Positions 6,657 through 13,742 of a DNA stretch of 13,742 bases are shown piece after piece. Within the stretch, counting starts at the first letter, position 1, and every line of letters starts with the position of its first letter. The notes under the pieces were generated by a model. That model ran no database searches and was not told the DNA's origin. It saw only the letters and a list, made by a program, of their open reading frames with translations. Source of the DNA: Deltaproteobacteria bacterium (GTDB taxonomy: Bacteria > Desulfobacterota > DSM-4660 > Desulfatiglandales > HGW-15); NCBI GenBank assembly GCA_020342025.1, contig CP070840.1, forward strand, positions 571,250 to 584,991, written 5' to 3'. The translations under genes and the position numbers were made by a program.

Positions 6657-7088
6657 TTAGAGGTATTCCTTCCAGAGTTGCCCCCGGAGTGCTTCAACGG
6701 CCCTAAACTTTTTGTTCAGGATTTGCGGCAATCCTGGCTCTTTGCGCGTCATCTCCGCCTGCAGTTCTGAACAGAGATATCGGTGGCAGGCAAAAGGCCG
6801 GACTTCGGGTGCAAGGCGACAACCCTTTGCAGATAGAAAGGGACAACCCTCATTCCTCTTCTGCTTTCTTCTCGGCACATCTTGCCCCAGTAAGACCTTG
6901 GCATAGATCATATCCTTCTCATCAAAGAGGTGCTGCACCCTACCGCAGCAAGGGCTGTCACAGGTTGAGCATACCACGGCCACGTGGTCGCGCTGTAGGA
7001 AGATCAGTTCAGATAAGAGACCCTCTATCTTGCTTGCGACCTGAACCAACGCTCCCTTATGGCATTCCGAGCCTTTAAAACCTGTCAT
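6657..7088 (-). CDS. YkgJ-type CxxCxxxCC cysteine-cluster protein
   Basis: This 143-residue soluble protein has the YkgJ family (zinc/iron-chelating) pattern. The first cluster is Cys40, Cys43, Cys47 and Cys48 (CSTCDSPCC). The second is Cys82 (CPFL), Cys90 (GC), Cys101 (RPFAC) and Cys106 (YLC), giving eight candidate metal ligands. The biochemical role of the family is poorly defined; binding of a metal ion or Fe-S cluster is likely. The ATG overlaps the stop of the upstream CDF gene (ATGA, 7085-7088), so translation is coupled to the metal exporter and the two products are probably made together. The start has only a GAGGA very close to the ATG, consistent with reinitiation. It is the last gene of the operon. 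Confidence 0.85.
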   Translation of the reverse strand: MTGFKGSECHKGALVQVASKIEGLLSELIFLQRDHVAVVCSTCDSPCCGRVQHLFDEKDMIYAKVLLGQDVPRRKQKRNEGCPFLSAKGCRLAPEVRPFACHRYLCSELQAEMTRKEPGLPQILNKKFRAVEALRGQLWKEYL

Positions 7089-8002
7089 TCCTCTTTTTTC
7101 GCTTCCACTTCCGGATCCACGTGGACGATCACCCGGTCGAGATCTGGAACCTCATCCATTAGGCATTTCTCCACGGCTTTGGCGATCAGGTGCCCCTCGC
7201 TAACACTCAGTCGGCCATCCACGACGATATGGGTTTCCATCTGGTGTAACCCCCCCAAGGTCCGGACCCTGAGGTCATGCGTTTCAATCACCCCTTGCAC
7301 GTTCCGAGTACACTGCCTAATTCTGTCCAAAACTTCTGGCTCAGGAGCCGTGTCAACAAATTCACGCAGTGTGTCCCTGAGGATGTCTAAGGCAACCTTG
7401 AGGATAAAGAAGGATACGATGAGGGCAGCATAAGCATCGAGGACGTGCCAAGAAGGTTTGATGCGAGCCCCAGCCACCCCCAGCAAGACGGCCACAGAGG
7501 AGAGGGCGTCCGAGCGATGATGCCACGCGTTGGCCATTACGACCCCGCTTTTGATGCGCCGCCCAACGTACACGGTGTAATGGTAGAGGGCTTCTTTTAG
7601 GGCTATGGAAAGAGCCGCAGCAATCAGCGCCAGTGCTGTAGGGTGGTATTCCGTATGAAGATGGATATTCCAGGCGGCCTTTAGCCCCAAATACAGGGCC
7701 GTAGCCACAAGCGCCAGGCCCACGGCCGCAGAAGCCAAGGTCTCGATGCGAGCGTGGCCGAAATGGTGTTTCTCATCAGGGGCCTTTCGACCCATCCCGA
7801 GTCCTACCCATACCACAGCGTCGGTAAACAGGTCGGAAATGGAATGGACCGCGTCTGCGATGAGGGCCTGGCTCTGACCCAAAATGCCTGCCACAAACTT
7901 CAGCAAAATCAGAAGGCTGTTGACGATGGCCCCAACCAGTGTCACGGATCTTCCAGCCTTGGCCGACTCTTTCATAAATTCAGACATTGAATTTGGCGTC
8001 AT
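7085..8002 (-). CDS. Cation diffusion facilitator (CDF) metal efflux transporter
   Basis: This inner-membrane antiporter would export a divalent cation (Zn, Fe, Co, Cd or Mn) in exchange for protons. From the ATG used here it is 305 residues with six predicted helices. Helix II carries ADAVHSISDLFTD and helix V ANAWHHRSDALSS; their His and Asp residues form the transport site, of the HxxxD type seen in MamB/MamM- and FieF-related proteins. The C-terminal cytoplasmic domain (from about VDTAPEPEV) ends with the family's HxxIVVDG and VIVHVDP strands. The start is uncertain: GTG at 8035, ATG at 8011 and ATG at 7986 are alternatives; 8002 is preferred for its GGAAG. It follows the SPOR gene by a short gap and overlaps the next gene by four bases. 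Metal specificity cannot be read with confidence. Confidence 0.93.
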   Translation of the reverse strand: MTPNSMSEFMKESAKAGRSVTLVGAIVNSLLILLKFVAGILGQSQALIADAVHSISDLFTDAVVWVGLGMGRKAPDEKHHFGHARIETLASAAVGLALVATALYLGLKAAWNIHLHTEYHPTALALIAAALSIALKEALYHYTVYVGRRIKSGVVMANAWHHRSDALSSVAVLLGVAGARIKPSWHVLDAYAALIVSFFILKVALDILRDTLREFVDTAPEPEVLDRIRQCTRNVQGVIETHDLRVRTLGGLHQMETHIVVDGRLSVSEGHLIAKAVEKCLMDEVPDLDRVIVHVDPEVEAKKEE

Positions 8003-8056
8003 GTCTTCCATTTGAAAAAAAATAAAAAGATTCACTCTACAAACTAAGCTCGTGGC

Positions 8057-9322
8057 TCATCGTTCGACCACCTCACCTCGGATACCCTTGGCTGCCAAGT
8101 CCGCCCTGTGTTTCTGAGCACGTGCCACTTGGTAAAACGCCCCGGTAAAGAGCCAGGAAGCACCGTTCGTATCCTTTACCTCATAAGAGGAGCACCCCAT
8201 GGCACCAAGTTCCGTTCTCTCCGTGTGGATTTCCTCTTCGGATTTGTAAGTCCCTATGAGTACCGCGTATGTTGTGCGTCTCGAGAATGCACCGGCCATA
8301 TGATTCTCTCTGATAAATGCATCGGCTTCTCCCCTTGTACTGAAAAAGCCCGTAAAGAGTCTGAACCAATTCCCTTTTTCTCCAAGATCAACTTGAACCC
8401 AATAGGGTGAAAGCCCCTTGCTTGCGTAAGTGGTCTCGGCTTTTTGCAGCCTTTCAAGGGTGCGGAAAGAGCCAAGGTAAACGGAAAAGGGATAAACCCC
8501 CTCAACCCATTTGGGCGGTTGAATGTCAAGGGCAGGCTCTTTAAGTGAAGCGGTCTCGGGCGGTGTTTTCTCGGGAGCGAGCTCTGGTGTTGACGGCATG
8601 GGCTTTGGTTGTTCACTGGGAGCAACCGGCTCTTCCACGGGCGTCTCTGGCGCTGTTGAAGTGACGGGTTCTGGTGTTTCCCTTACTGCCACCGGCTCTT
8701 GGATGGGCGTCTCTGGTGTGGGAGGTTGAGTAGGGGGGGTTTCCACAGAAATGGGAGGGGTGACCGGCTTTCTCACCACCCGATGCTTTACCACGGGTGT
8801 GGGTCTCCACTCGGAGAGTGGCATGAACTTGCGCAGATCGACGATCCCGAAATAGTTGATGGCGAAGGCCCCGAGAGCGAGCAGTAAGAGAGCCAGCGAT
8901 GCGGTCCTTAACCCGTGTGACCTTTTGGCAGGTTTCGCATCTGTTTCAGGCTCAACATCTTCAAGGTCATCATCTTTGTAACGCCAGATTGGCGACGTGT
9001 CGATGAGTTCCTCCAATTCCTGGTCCTCTTCGGCCTCGAATTTCTTGACTGTATCGTTCTCAGCACCGATGCCGGGTTTTATCTTCAAAATCCTTCTCTC
9101 AGCCGTGGAAAGTGCAACGGTTTCGGATAGTTCATCCTGCTCAGGCCATTCGGAATGTTCCTTTTTCGCCTCGCTCGCCTCTGTATCGGCCTCAGGCGGC
9201 GCCTGTCCTTGGCCATCTTTTTTCTGGATATCCAACTCCTCACGAAAGAGCGTGTCAAACATCTCCTTATCTTCACCCTTTGAGGAATTGTTACTACCGT
9301 TTTTATCGTCGTTCCTGACCAT
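8057..9322 (-). CDS. Membrane-anchored tandem SPOR-domain protein
   Basis: This 421-residue protein has an acidic cytoplasmic N-terminal part (1-135), one transmembrane helix at about 138-158, a Pro/Glu/Thr-rich periplasmic linker (about 175-270), and two SPOR-like modules (about 277-345 and 351-420), each with a Y-x-V-x-(L/I)-G-(S/T) first strand. SPOR domains bind denuded peptidoglycan glycan strands, often at division sites, so a periplasmic cell-wall role is likely. The linker contains an imperfect internal repeat around ETPIQEPVAV and ETPVEEPVAP, also visible in the DNA at about 8629-8716. The start at 9322 has only a weak A-rich upstream site; an ATG at 9262 is possible but has AAGGAG abutting it. 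It is first in the operon with the CDF and YkgJ-type genes, with no evident functional link. Confidence 0.87.
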   Translation of the reverse strand: MVRNDDKNGSNNSSKGEDKEMFDTLFREELDIQKKDGQGQAPPEADTEASEAKKEHSEWPEQDELSETVALSTAERRILKIKPGIGAENDTVKKFEAEEDQELEELIDTSPIWRYKDDDLEDVEPETDAKPAKRSHGLRTASLALLLLALGAFAINYFGIVDLRKFMPLSEWRPTPVVKHRVVRKPVTPPISVETPPTQPPTPETPIQEPVAVRETPEPVTSTAPETPVEEPVAPSEQPKPMPSTPELAPEKTPPETASLKEPALDIQPPKWVEGVYPFSVYLGSFRTLERLQKAETTYASKGLSPYWVQVDLGEKGNWFRLFTGFFSTRGEADAFIRENHMAGAFSRRTTYAVLIGTYKSEEEIHTERTELGAMGCSSYEVKDTNGASWLFTGAFYQVARAQKHRADLAAKGIRGEVVER

Positions 9323-9367
9323 ATTTCTTTTTACCCAAGGAATAGCAAGAGAAGAGAGACATGTATA

Positions 9368-9396
9368 ATATTATAACGTTCCAGAAAACAATACAA
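9368..9396 (-). promoter_or_regulatory. Possible promoter of the SPOR-CDF-YkgJ operon
   Basis: On the minus strand TTGTAT (9391-9396) precedes TAATAT (9368-9373) by 17 bases, and a perfect TATAAT (9370-9375) overlaps it at a 15-base spacing. It lies 45 bp before the ATG at 9322. The -35 match is modest. Confidence 0.4.
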
Positions 9397-9962
9397 GAAA
9401 GGCGTTTTTTAGATTGCTGGCTGGGAGCAGATTACGGATGACAGATGATCCCAGTTGAATGACTCCGCAGAGCGAGCCCTAGCTGAACGGACTTCGGATT
9501 CAACAGGGTAAAAATTCAGCGGGGCAAGCATTGATCATTTCTCAGGAAAAAGGAGGGGACGTTCGGGTAAAAGGTGAATAAAAAATACAAAATGATTTGA
9601 AAGAAAGGCATTTCAGGTTCGGATGCGTTCATGGAGAAATGGGTGGGTCTGAAACAAGGGCCGGATCAATTCATACGGGGATCAACCGGGCCCTCTTGAG
9701 GTGTCTCTGTACAAATCGTGCCATGGCTTTAACCTATTCGTGCAATATCTTAAGTTTTATATTTTTTTAAGAAATTTTAGAAATATTATATGGCTATGTT
9801 GTTTGTTTAAAACAGGGACGTCCGAGAAATATCAGAAGTTAGAAACACCTTACTCGGCGCATGATTCTTGCCATTCTACACGCAGGCCTCCCTTGCTCCT
9901 GACCGTTTATCCGGCCAAAAACGGAGAGACAAGATCATTATTTGTTATTGGTTATAAGTTAT
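9397..9962. other. Long AT-rich intergenic region without a supported gene
   Basis: Nothing convincing is coded here. The part around 9740-9810 is strongly AT-rich with runs of T and A. A plus-strand open frame at 9701-9973 begins with GTG, lacks a ribosome site, and has a composition unlike the neighbouring genes. No tRNA, attachment site or copy of the promoter-leader element was found. Confidence 0.55.
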
Positions 9963-9985
9963 TCGAGGGGTAAACCTGCCCTCGA
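9963..9985 (-). terminator. 7-bp GC-rich hairpin after the molybdopterin gene
   Basis: TCGAGGG and CCCTCGA pair perfectly around a 9-base loop, starting 17 bp past the stop codon at 10003. No U-tract follows on the minus strand (AATAACTTATAACC), so intrinsic termination is uncertain, though position and symmetry suit a 3' end. Confidence 0.4.
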
Positions 9986-10002
9986 CTCTGATTCGGAGAA
10001 GT

Positions 10003-12180
10003 CTACAGCTTTTCCACTCGACAGAGGAGTGCGGTATGGGGCCAGCCTCCGATCTCCGGACTACAGAACTCGGGCCCGTCGGGGCAGAGGATATTCGCGT
10101 TGGACTCAAAGACGCCAAACAGCTCCGGCTCTTCCTCTTTACGCTCAGGGAACCACCACCCATGCTGTAAATCTGCCATGCGGGGGTCAATGATATCTGA
10201 GAGATTGAGCCGCATGCGAATGCTCCCTTGAGGCGTTACCACGCTTACCCACTTCCCCTCGGACAGGTTCAGTGATGCTGCGGTTTCTGGATGCAGCATG
10301 ACCAGGGGATCCGGCCACTTCTTCCTCACGGACTCAATCTGCCGCTGCTCAGAGTGATAGATGGGCATGAATCGACTTCCCGTAATAAGGACCAGGGGGT
10401 ATTCTTTGCTCAGATAGGGGTCACCCAGTGGACTGTGGGGCATCTCCCTGAAAACCGGGAGGGGCTCAAAACCCAGTTCCTCAAATATACTTGAGCGCAG
10501 CTCCACCTTGCCCGAAGGCGTCCCAAAACCAAACTGCTCATAACGCTTCTCCCCTCCCCGACCAAACAAACCGTTTTGCTCCAGGAGTTTATTGAATGTG
10601 AGCCCAACCGGAGCCAACCGGTAGTCCCATACCTCGTCCACGGTTTCCCAGGGCCAGTGCTCCTTCTGCCCCAACCGGACCCCCAGACCTCGCCAGAAGT
10701 CATAGGGGTTACGGCGTTCATGGAGAGGTTCGATACCTCTGGGACCAGCCACACAAAACGCGGGTGTCAACCAAAATTCGGTCGTTTCTATCGTTGAGCA
10801 GATGGGAAAGATATAGTCGGCCAGGGCAGCCGAGGGTGTAAGATAGTATTCGGCCACCACGTAAAGCTCAAGGGCTTTTAGTGCCTCGTAGACCCGACGT
10901 GTGTTGGCTAATGAGAGCAAGGGATTGCTGGCCAGAGAAATAGCCGCCGTGATCGGATAGGGCTTTCTCGTAGTCATGGCATCACAGACCGCCCGCGCAT
11001 GGGCCACGCTTGTCATGCCCGCCAGGGGTGGATGCATATACTCACTGGGAAGACGTTTGTTGGCCTCCACGTTTCTCTCCCAGCCAGGAAACCCGAATAA
11101 GGCATACTCATCCGCACCCAATTGCTTGGCACGCTGCTCCGCCGGGAGAGCGTCATTGAATTCCATCTCATCGTCGCCGATGATCTTCCCTATGGGATCG
11201 TTCCACCCGAGGGGCTCTCCCCCCGCCACATCCAGGTTGCCGGTAATGGCCCGCAGGCAACATCGCGCCCTAACTGCCTGGGTCGCATTCAGGCCCTGCT
11301 TGTCCAGACCAAAACCCCAGGTGATCATCGCCGGCTTGGTCATGGCATATCGCCTCGCCGATTCAACGACCTGCTCTGGCTTGAGCCATGTGATCTCTGC
11401 AACCCGCTGCGGGGTATAGTCGGCCACAGCAGATTTGAGATCATCGAACCCGACCGTCCAATGGGCCACAAAATCACGGTCGTAGAACTCCTCCTCAATA
11501 ATCACCCTCAGCCAGCCCAGCATGAGGGCCACATCCGTCCCCGGCCTTATGGGCAGCCACACATCCGCTTTCTCCGCCTCGGCGATACGACGAGGGTCCA
11601 CCACGATAAGTTGTGCGCCGTTCTTCTTGGCCTGGAGGATCATGGGATAGAGGCCAATGGGGTCGGATTGGGAAGGCGCGTGTCCCCACAAGACCACGCA
11701 CTTCGTCTTCATCACATCGCCCCAGGTAAAGCCCCCGTAGGTGGCATACTCTACGGTCTGGCTCGGGCACATGCAGACATTGTTGGCCCCGCAAATGTTG
11801 GGCGTTCCGAAGAGATTGTGAAAACGGCGCTCATCCCAGTGATAGGTCCTTTTGGTGCCATGGGTGAATGCCAGGGTTTCTGCGCCATACTCCTCACGTA
11901 AGGCATGGAGCTTCGCCGCCACTTCATCCAGCGCCTGGTCCCATGTGAGGCGTTCCCACTGCCCAGAACCCCGTTCGCCTGTGCGTTTCAGCGGGTAATT
12001 GATCCGATCCGGATGATAGACGTGGTCAAGCATCAATTTGCCACGGCTGCAAATTCGACCCCTGGTAATGGGATGCTCCCGATCCCCAGAGACCTTGACC
12101 GCCCTGCCACCCTCTATTTCCAACCGAAGACCGCATCGCGGATGGCATAGACCACAATAGGTTCTCCTGGTTTCTGTCAT
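10003..12180 (-). CDS. Molybdopterin (Mo/W-bisMGD) oxidoreductase, acetylene-hydratase-like
   Basis: This 725-residue cytoplasmic enzyme belongs to the DMSO-reductase superfamily. The N-terminal 4Fe-4S motif is Cys9, Cys12, Cys16 and Cys44 (YCGLCHPRCG, then RGRICSRG). The likely metal ligand is Cys138 in NNVCMCPSQ; Cys136 is a second nearby cysteine. The cofactor-binding end contains TPSGKVEL. Length and layout closely follow Pelobacter acetylene hydratase (730 residues; Cys9, Cys12, Cys16 and metal ligand Cys141), but His13 replaces that enzyme's catalytic Asp13, so a redox reaction or another substrate is more likely than acetylene hydration. No Tat signal is seen. The frame extends 66 codons upstream, but that part translates octamer repeats; the ATG at 12180 with AAGGAGG nine bases before it is preferred. 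No Fe-S or membrane-anchor subunit is adjacent. Confidence 0.9.
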   Translation of the reverse strand: MTETRRTYCGLCHPRCGLRLEIEGGRAVKVSGDREHPITRGRICSRGKLMLDHVYHPDRINYPLKRTGERGSGQWERLTWDQALDEVAAKLHALREEYGAETLAFTHGTKRTYHWDERRFHNLFGTPNICGANNVCMCPSQTVEYATYGGFTWGDVMKTKCVVLWGHAPSQSDPIGLYPMILQAKKNGAQLIVVDPRRIAEAEKADVWLPIRPGTDVALMLGWLRVIIEEEFYDRDFVAHWTVGFDDLKSAVADYTPQRVAEITWLKPEQVVESARRYAMTKPAMITWGFGLDKQGLNATQAVRARCCLRAITGNLDVAGGEPLGWNDPIGKIIGDDEMEFNDALPAEQRAKQLGADEYALFGFPGWERNVEANKRLPSEYMHPPLAGMTSVAHARAVCDAMTTRKPYPITAAISLASNPLLSLANTRRVYEALKALELYVVAEYYLTPSAALADYIFPICSTIETTEFWLTPAFCVAGPRGIEPLHERRNPYDFWRGLGVRLGQKEHWPWETVDEVWDYRLAPVGLTFNKLLEQNGLFGRGGEKRYEQFGFGTPSGKVELRSSIFEELGFEPLPVFREMPHSPLGDPYLSKEYPLVLITGSRFMPIYHSEQRQIESVRKKWPDPLVMLHPETAASLNLSEGKWVSVVTPQGSIRMRLNLSDIIDPRMADLQHGWWFPERKEEEPELFGVFESNANILCPDGPEFCSPEIGGWPHTALLCRVEKL

Positions 12181-12189
12181 GCCAGACCC

Positions 12190-12196
12190 CCTCCTT
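12190..12196 (-). promoter_or_regulatory. Ribosome binding site that fixes the molybdopterin enzyme start
   Basis: AAGGAGG stands nine bases before the ATG at 12180. It excludes the 66-codon upstream extension as the normal start. Confidence 0.75.
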
Positions 12197-12319
12197 TCTT
12201 CTCCCTCTTGGCTCTCAAAACCGAGCGCCTGTGTGAAGCATATTAACCAACAACAGAGGAATATTGGACGACCTAACATAACATGTGGAAAAGTGGCGTG
12301 AACAGAAAAAAGTGATGTG

Positions 12320-12368
12320 GCCTGGAAGGCGAGGAAGCTGGGATGCTGGGATGCTAGGAGGCGGATAG
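12320..12368. repeat. Degenerate 8-bp tandem repeat (GCTGGGAT type)
   Basis: About six units of GCTGGGAT, GCTAGGAG and near variants, including two exact GCTGGGAT copies (12337-12352). It is the same family as the repeat at 6611-6642. It lies between the molybdopterin gene and the end of the SpoVR cluster. Confidence 0.75.
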
Positions 12369-12415
12369 AGGATCCCACCCCCCTTCGTCACGAGACTACG
12401 GCGCGGCGTGAGGAT

Positions 12416-12709
12416 CTATTCCAATCCTTTCAAAAATTTTGTCGCAAACGCCAAGGATGGCCCCGCGACAAGATACAATAGAGCGTAGAGAAGGAAAAAA
12501 ACCGAATAACGGGGCTTCTTAATATAGATTGGAAAGGGCACATCTCTGTGCGCTCTTCGATCTTTACTGATTTTTTTAGCGATGGCACCTCTGGATCTCC
12601 GGTCAATTCTGAAGAAGAGACCGAAGCCAGACAGAAACTTTTCGGGGTGTGACAGGATAATGTTTAGCCCGATCATAAACCATAGGATTATCAACAGTGA
12701 TGTCAACAT
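12416..12709 (-). CDS. Small two-helix membrane protein, unrecognised
   Basis: This 97-residue protein has hydrophobic helices at about 3-20 and 68-88, joined by a strongly basic loop (RIDRRSRG, KKISKDRRAHR). The positive-inside rule would place that loop in the cytoplasm and both ends outside. I do not recognise the family. It begins nine bases after the stop of the preceding gene and lacks a Shine-Dalgarno of its own, so translation probably depends on the upstream gene. This makes it the third gene of the spoVR cluster. A codon choice richer in A/T than its neighbours may simply reflect a membrane protein. Confidence 0.65.
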   Translation of the reverse strand: MLTSLLIILWFMIGLNIILSHPEKFLSGFGLFFRIDRRSRGAIAKKISKDRRAHRDVPFPIYIKKPRYSVFFLLYALLYLVAGPSLAFATKFLKGLE

Positions 12710-12718
12710 AACAATTAT

Positions 12719-13180
12719 TTATTGTGCCAACCTGATCAAGTCTCCAACCAGACGCTCCAGGGCATCCCGTGTCAAGGGTGCGGGCATAGGCGTGCGCGCT
12801 TCTGTCTTGGGGTCATACGTGTACCGCACCAGGGAGAGTCTTTGGGATCTATCAAGCACCATCTCGAAGAAACTGATGACCTCCCCGTCCACCCTGGGAG
12901 GCGCGCTTCTGAGTATGGTCAGACCCTCTTCTCCCTCCGTCTCGACCACCTCCAGTCTCTCCCCGAGATAGGTGATTTGCTCCACAAGCTGAACAGGGTC
13001 AATGGCCAGTTGGCCGCCCTGCGCATGTTCCAGGTGTAGCTGGTCCAGCAGACACCCCAACCGAGAGGAGTCGGCCAGTTTCACTTCCACCCGAAGTTTT
13101 TCATCGGATGCCGCAACCTGCACGGCTTGATCAGAAGGGGCGTTCTGGAGTTGCTGATTGATGCGTTTTGTTAAGCTCAT
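12719..13180 (-). CDS. Soluble protein of unknown function downstream of spoVR
   Basis: I do not recognise this protein of 153 residues (165 if the upstream ATG at 13216 is used). It appears soluble and acidic, with a helical N-terminal part (SLTKRINQQLQ), alternating hydrophobic strand-like segments in the middle (GQLAIDPVQL, GERLEVVET, GLTILRSAP) and a helical C-terminus. No cysteine cluster or nucleotide-binding motif is visible. The start is ambiguous: the ATG at 13180 has a weak GGCGGGA upstream, while that at 13216 has AAAGG and lies 15 bp after the SpoVR stop. It sits between SpoVR and the two-helix protein, all in one direction with short gaps, so co-transcription is likely. Confidence 0.75.
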   Translation of the reverse strand: MSLTKRINQQLQNAPSDQAVQVAASDEKLRVEVKLADSSRLGCLLDQLHLEHAQGGQLAIDPVQLVEQITYLGERLEVVETEGEEGLTILRSAPPRVDGEVISFFEMVLDRSQRLSLVRYTYDPKTEARTPMPAPLTRDALERLVGDLIRLAQ

Positions 13181-13231
13181 TGCTCGTCCCGCCTTTCTTT
13201 TAATTCTTGTTGGCATTCAGGGGGGCCTTTT

Positions 13232-13742
13232 TCAGCCCAGCTCCTTGATCTTGTTCTCCTTCCCATCGTAACTTAGGAGCACCCTCTTCCCCTCCTTTAT
13301 GGTTTCCACGTGAACGGGTCTCTTCCACAAAAGGTGCAGATTGACAAGAGTCTCATCCACGAAGTTCCACTTGAGATCCCTCCCTTCGTGCTCATGTTCC
13401 AGGAGGAGCTCGCCACGGTTTTCAAAATTCCCATCCAGAACCCTGATCTGTGGGCTTCCCAGATTGGTCAGACCACCAAGGATCAACTCTTTGACCTTGG
13501 CAAACTCGCGGGTCTTTATGACCCATGTAGGGTCCTTTTCTTCCTTGGCATACACAAAAAGTTTTTGCCGCCGACAGAAATCATCGGTCAGGAATGTATC
13601 CACAAAAGTCAGGTCGTTGTAGAGGCGCCGCACCTCAAAAATCTTTTCTTGACCCAGACCCAGATCCAGGTCCCAGCTATCACGAATGGCCAGGTCCTCA
13701 CATTCTTCGTACGCTTTGCCAAAGCGGCCTTTGTTCCATCGT
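13232..13742 (-). CDS. SpoVR family protein, C-terminal part (runs off the window)
   Basis: The visible 169 residues are the C-terminal part of a SpoVR homologue; the gene continues beyond the right end. Recognisable family text includes GRFGKAYEE, then GLGQEKIFEVRRLYNDLTF and FLTDDFCRRQKLF. SpoVR was named for a role in Bacillus spore cortex formation. In non-sporulating Gram-negative bacteria (E. coli YcgB) it belongs to a stationary-phase set with the PrkA/YeaG kinase and YeaH/YhbH. Those genes would lie to the right of this window if the usual order holds. The end is firm at the TGA at 13232. It is followed closely by two unrecognised small genes. Confidence 0.88.
   Translation of the reverse strand, partial: RWNKGRFGKAYEECEDLAIRDSWDLDLGLGQEKIFEVRRLYNDLTFVDTFLTDDFCRRQKLFVYAKEEKDPTWVIKTREFAKVKELILGGLTNLGSPQIRVLDGNFENRGELLLEHEHEGRDLKWNFVDETLVNLHLLWKRPVHVETIKEGKRVLLSYDGKENKIKELG

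Noticed and set aside
9701..9973. 90-codon plus-strand frame in the AT-rich gap
   Set aside because: GTG start without a ribosome site, mixed composition and no recognisable domain.
11122..11901. 259-codon plus-strand open frame antisense to the molybdopterin gene
   Set aside because: It mirrors a gene with clear family motifs, has no ribosome site, and its translation looks like antisense of a GC-rich coding region.
12320..12368. Octamer array as a CRISPR
   Set aside because: Units are 8 bp with no spacers.
12181..12378. 66-residue N-terminal extension of the molybdopterin enzyme as a possible signal peptide
   Set aside because: It lacks a twin-arginine motif, part of it translates the octamer repeat, and the downstream ATG has a strong ribosome site with the normal family N-terminus.

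Overview
The window looks like a chromosomal segment from a Gram-negative, probably anaerobic bacterium, most likely a member of Desulfobacterota. This is inference from gene content (a standalone acetylene-hydratase-type Mo/W enzyme, a SpoVR homologue, an outer-layer SPOR protein), strong AGGAGG-type ribosome sites, and intergenic octamer repeats of the kind I associate with that group. No tRNA, rRNA, CRISPR array, transposase or phage gene was seen.

Layout. 169-1656 (-) is a cytoplasmic GH13 alpha-amylase-family enzyme. 1932-2423 (-) is a four-helix membrane protein driven by promoter/leader copy A. 2977-4134 (+) is a saccharopine-dehydrogenase-like NAD(P) enzyme with its own sigma-70-type promoter, and it converges on 4325-5578 (-), a class III PLP aminotransferase related to glutamate-1-semialdehyde aminomutase. 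5868-6062 (-) is a small candidate gene behind promoter/leader copy B. 6657-9322 (-) is a three-gene operon: a tandem-SPOR membrane protein, a cation diffusion facilitator (CDF) metal exporter, and a YkgJ-type eight-cysteine protein whose start overlaps the CDF stop. 9323-10002 is a long AT-rich gap. 10003-12180 (-) is a 725-residue molybdopterin oxidoreductase. 12416-13742 (-) is a SpoVR C-terminal part followed by two unrecognised genes, the last a two-helix membrane protein.

Main discovery candidates. (1) An approximately 140-bp promoter-plus-leader element is present twice, ahead of two unrelated genes. The -35 region, the 17-bp spacer length and several leader blocks are kept while other positions have diverged, as expected of a regulatory unit or leader RNA. 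(2) The large Mo/W enzyme has the architecture and cysteine positions of acetylene hydratase but carries His where that enzyme has its catalytic Asp. (3) A CDF exporter is translationally coupled to a cysteine-rich metal-binding protein. (4) A SpoVR gene is followed by two small genes of unknown function. I found no defence system or mobile island. Most coding regions belong to known families, and the novelty lies in the intergenic elements and the small unrecognised genes.
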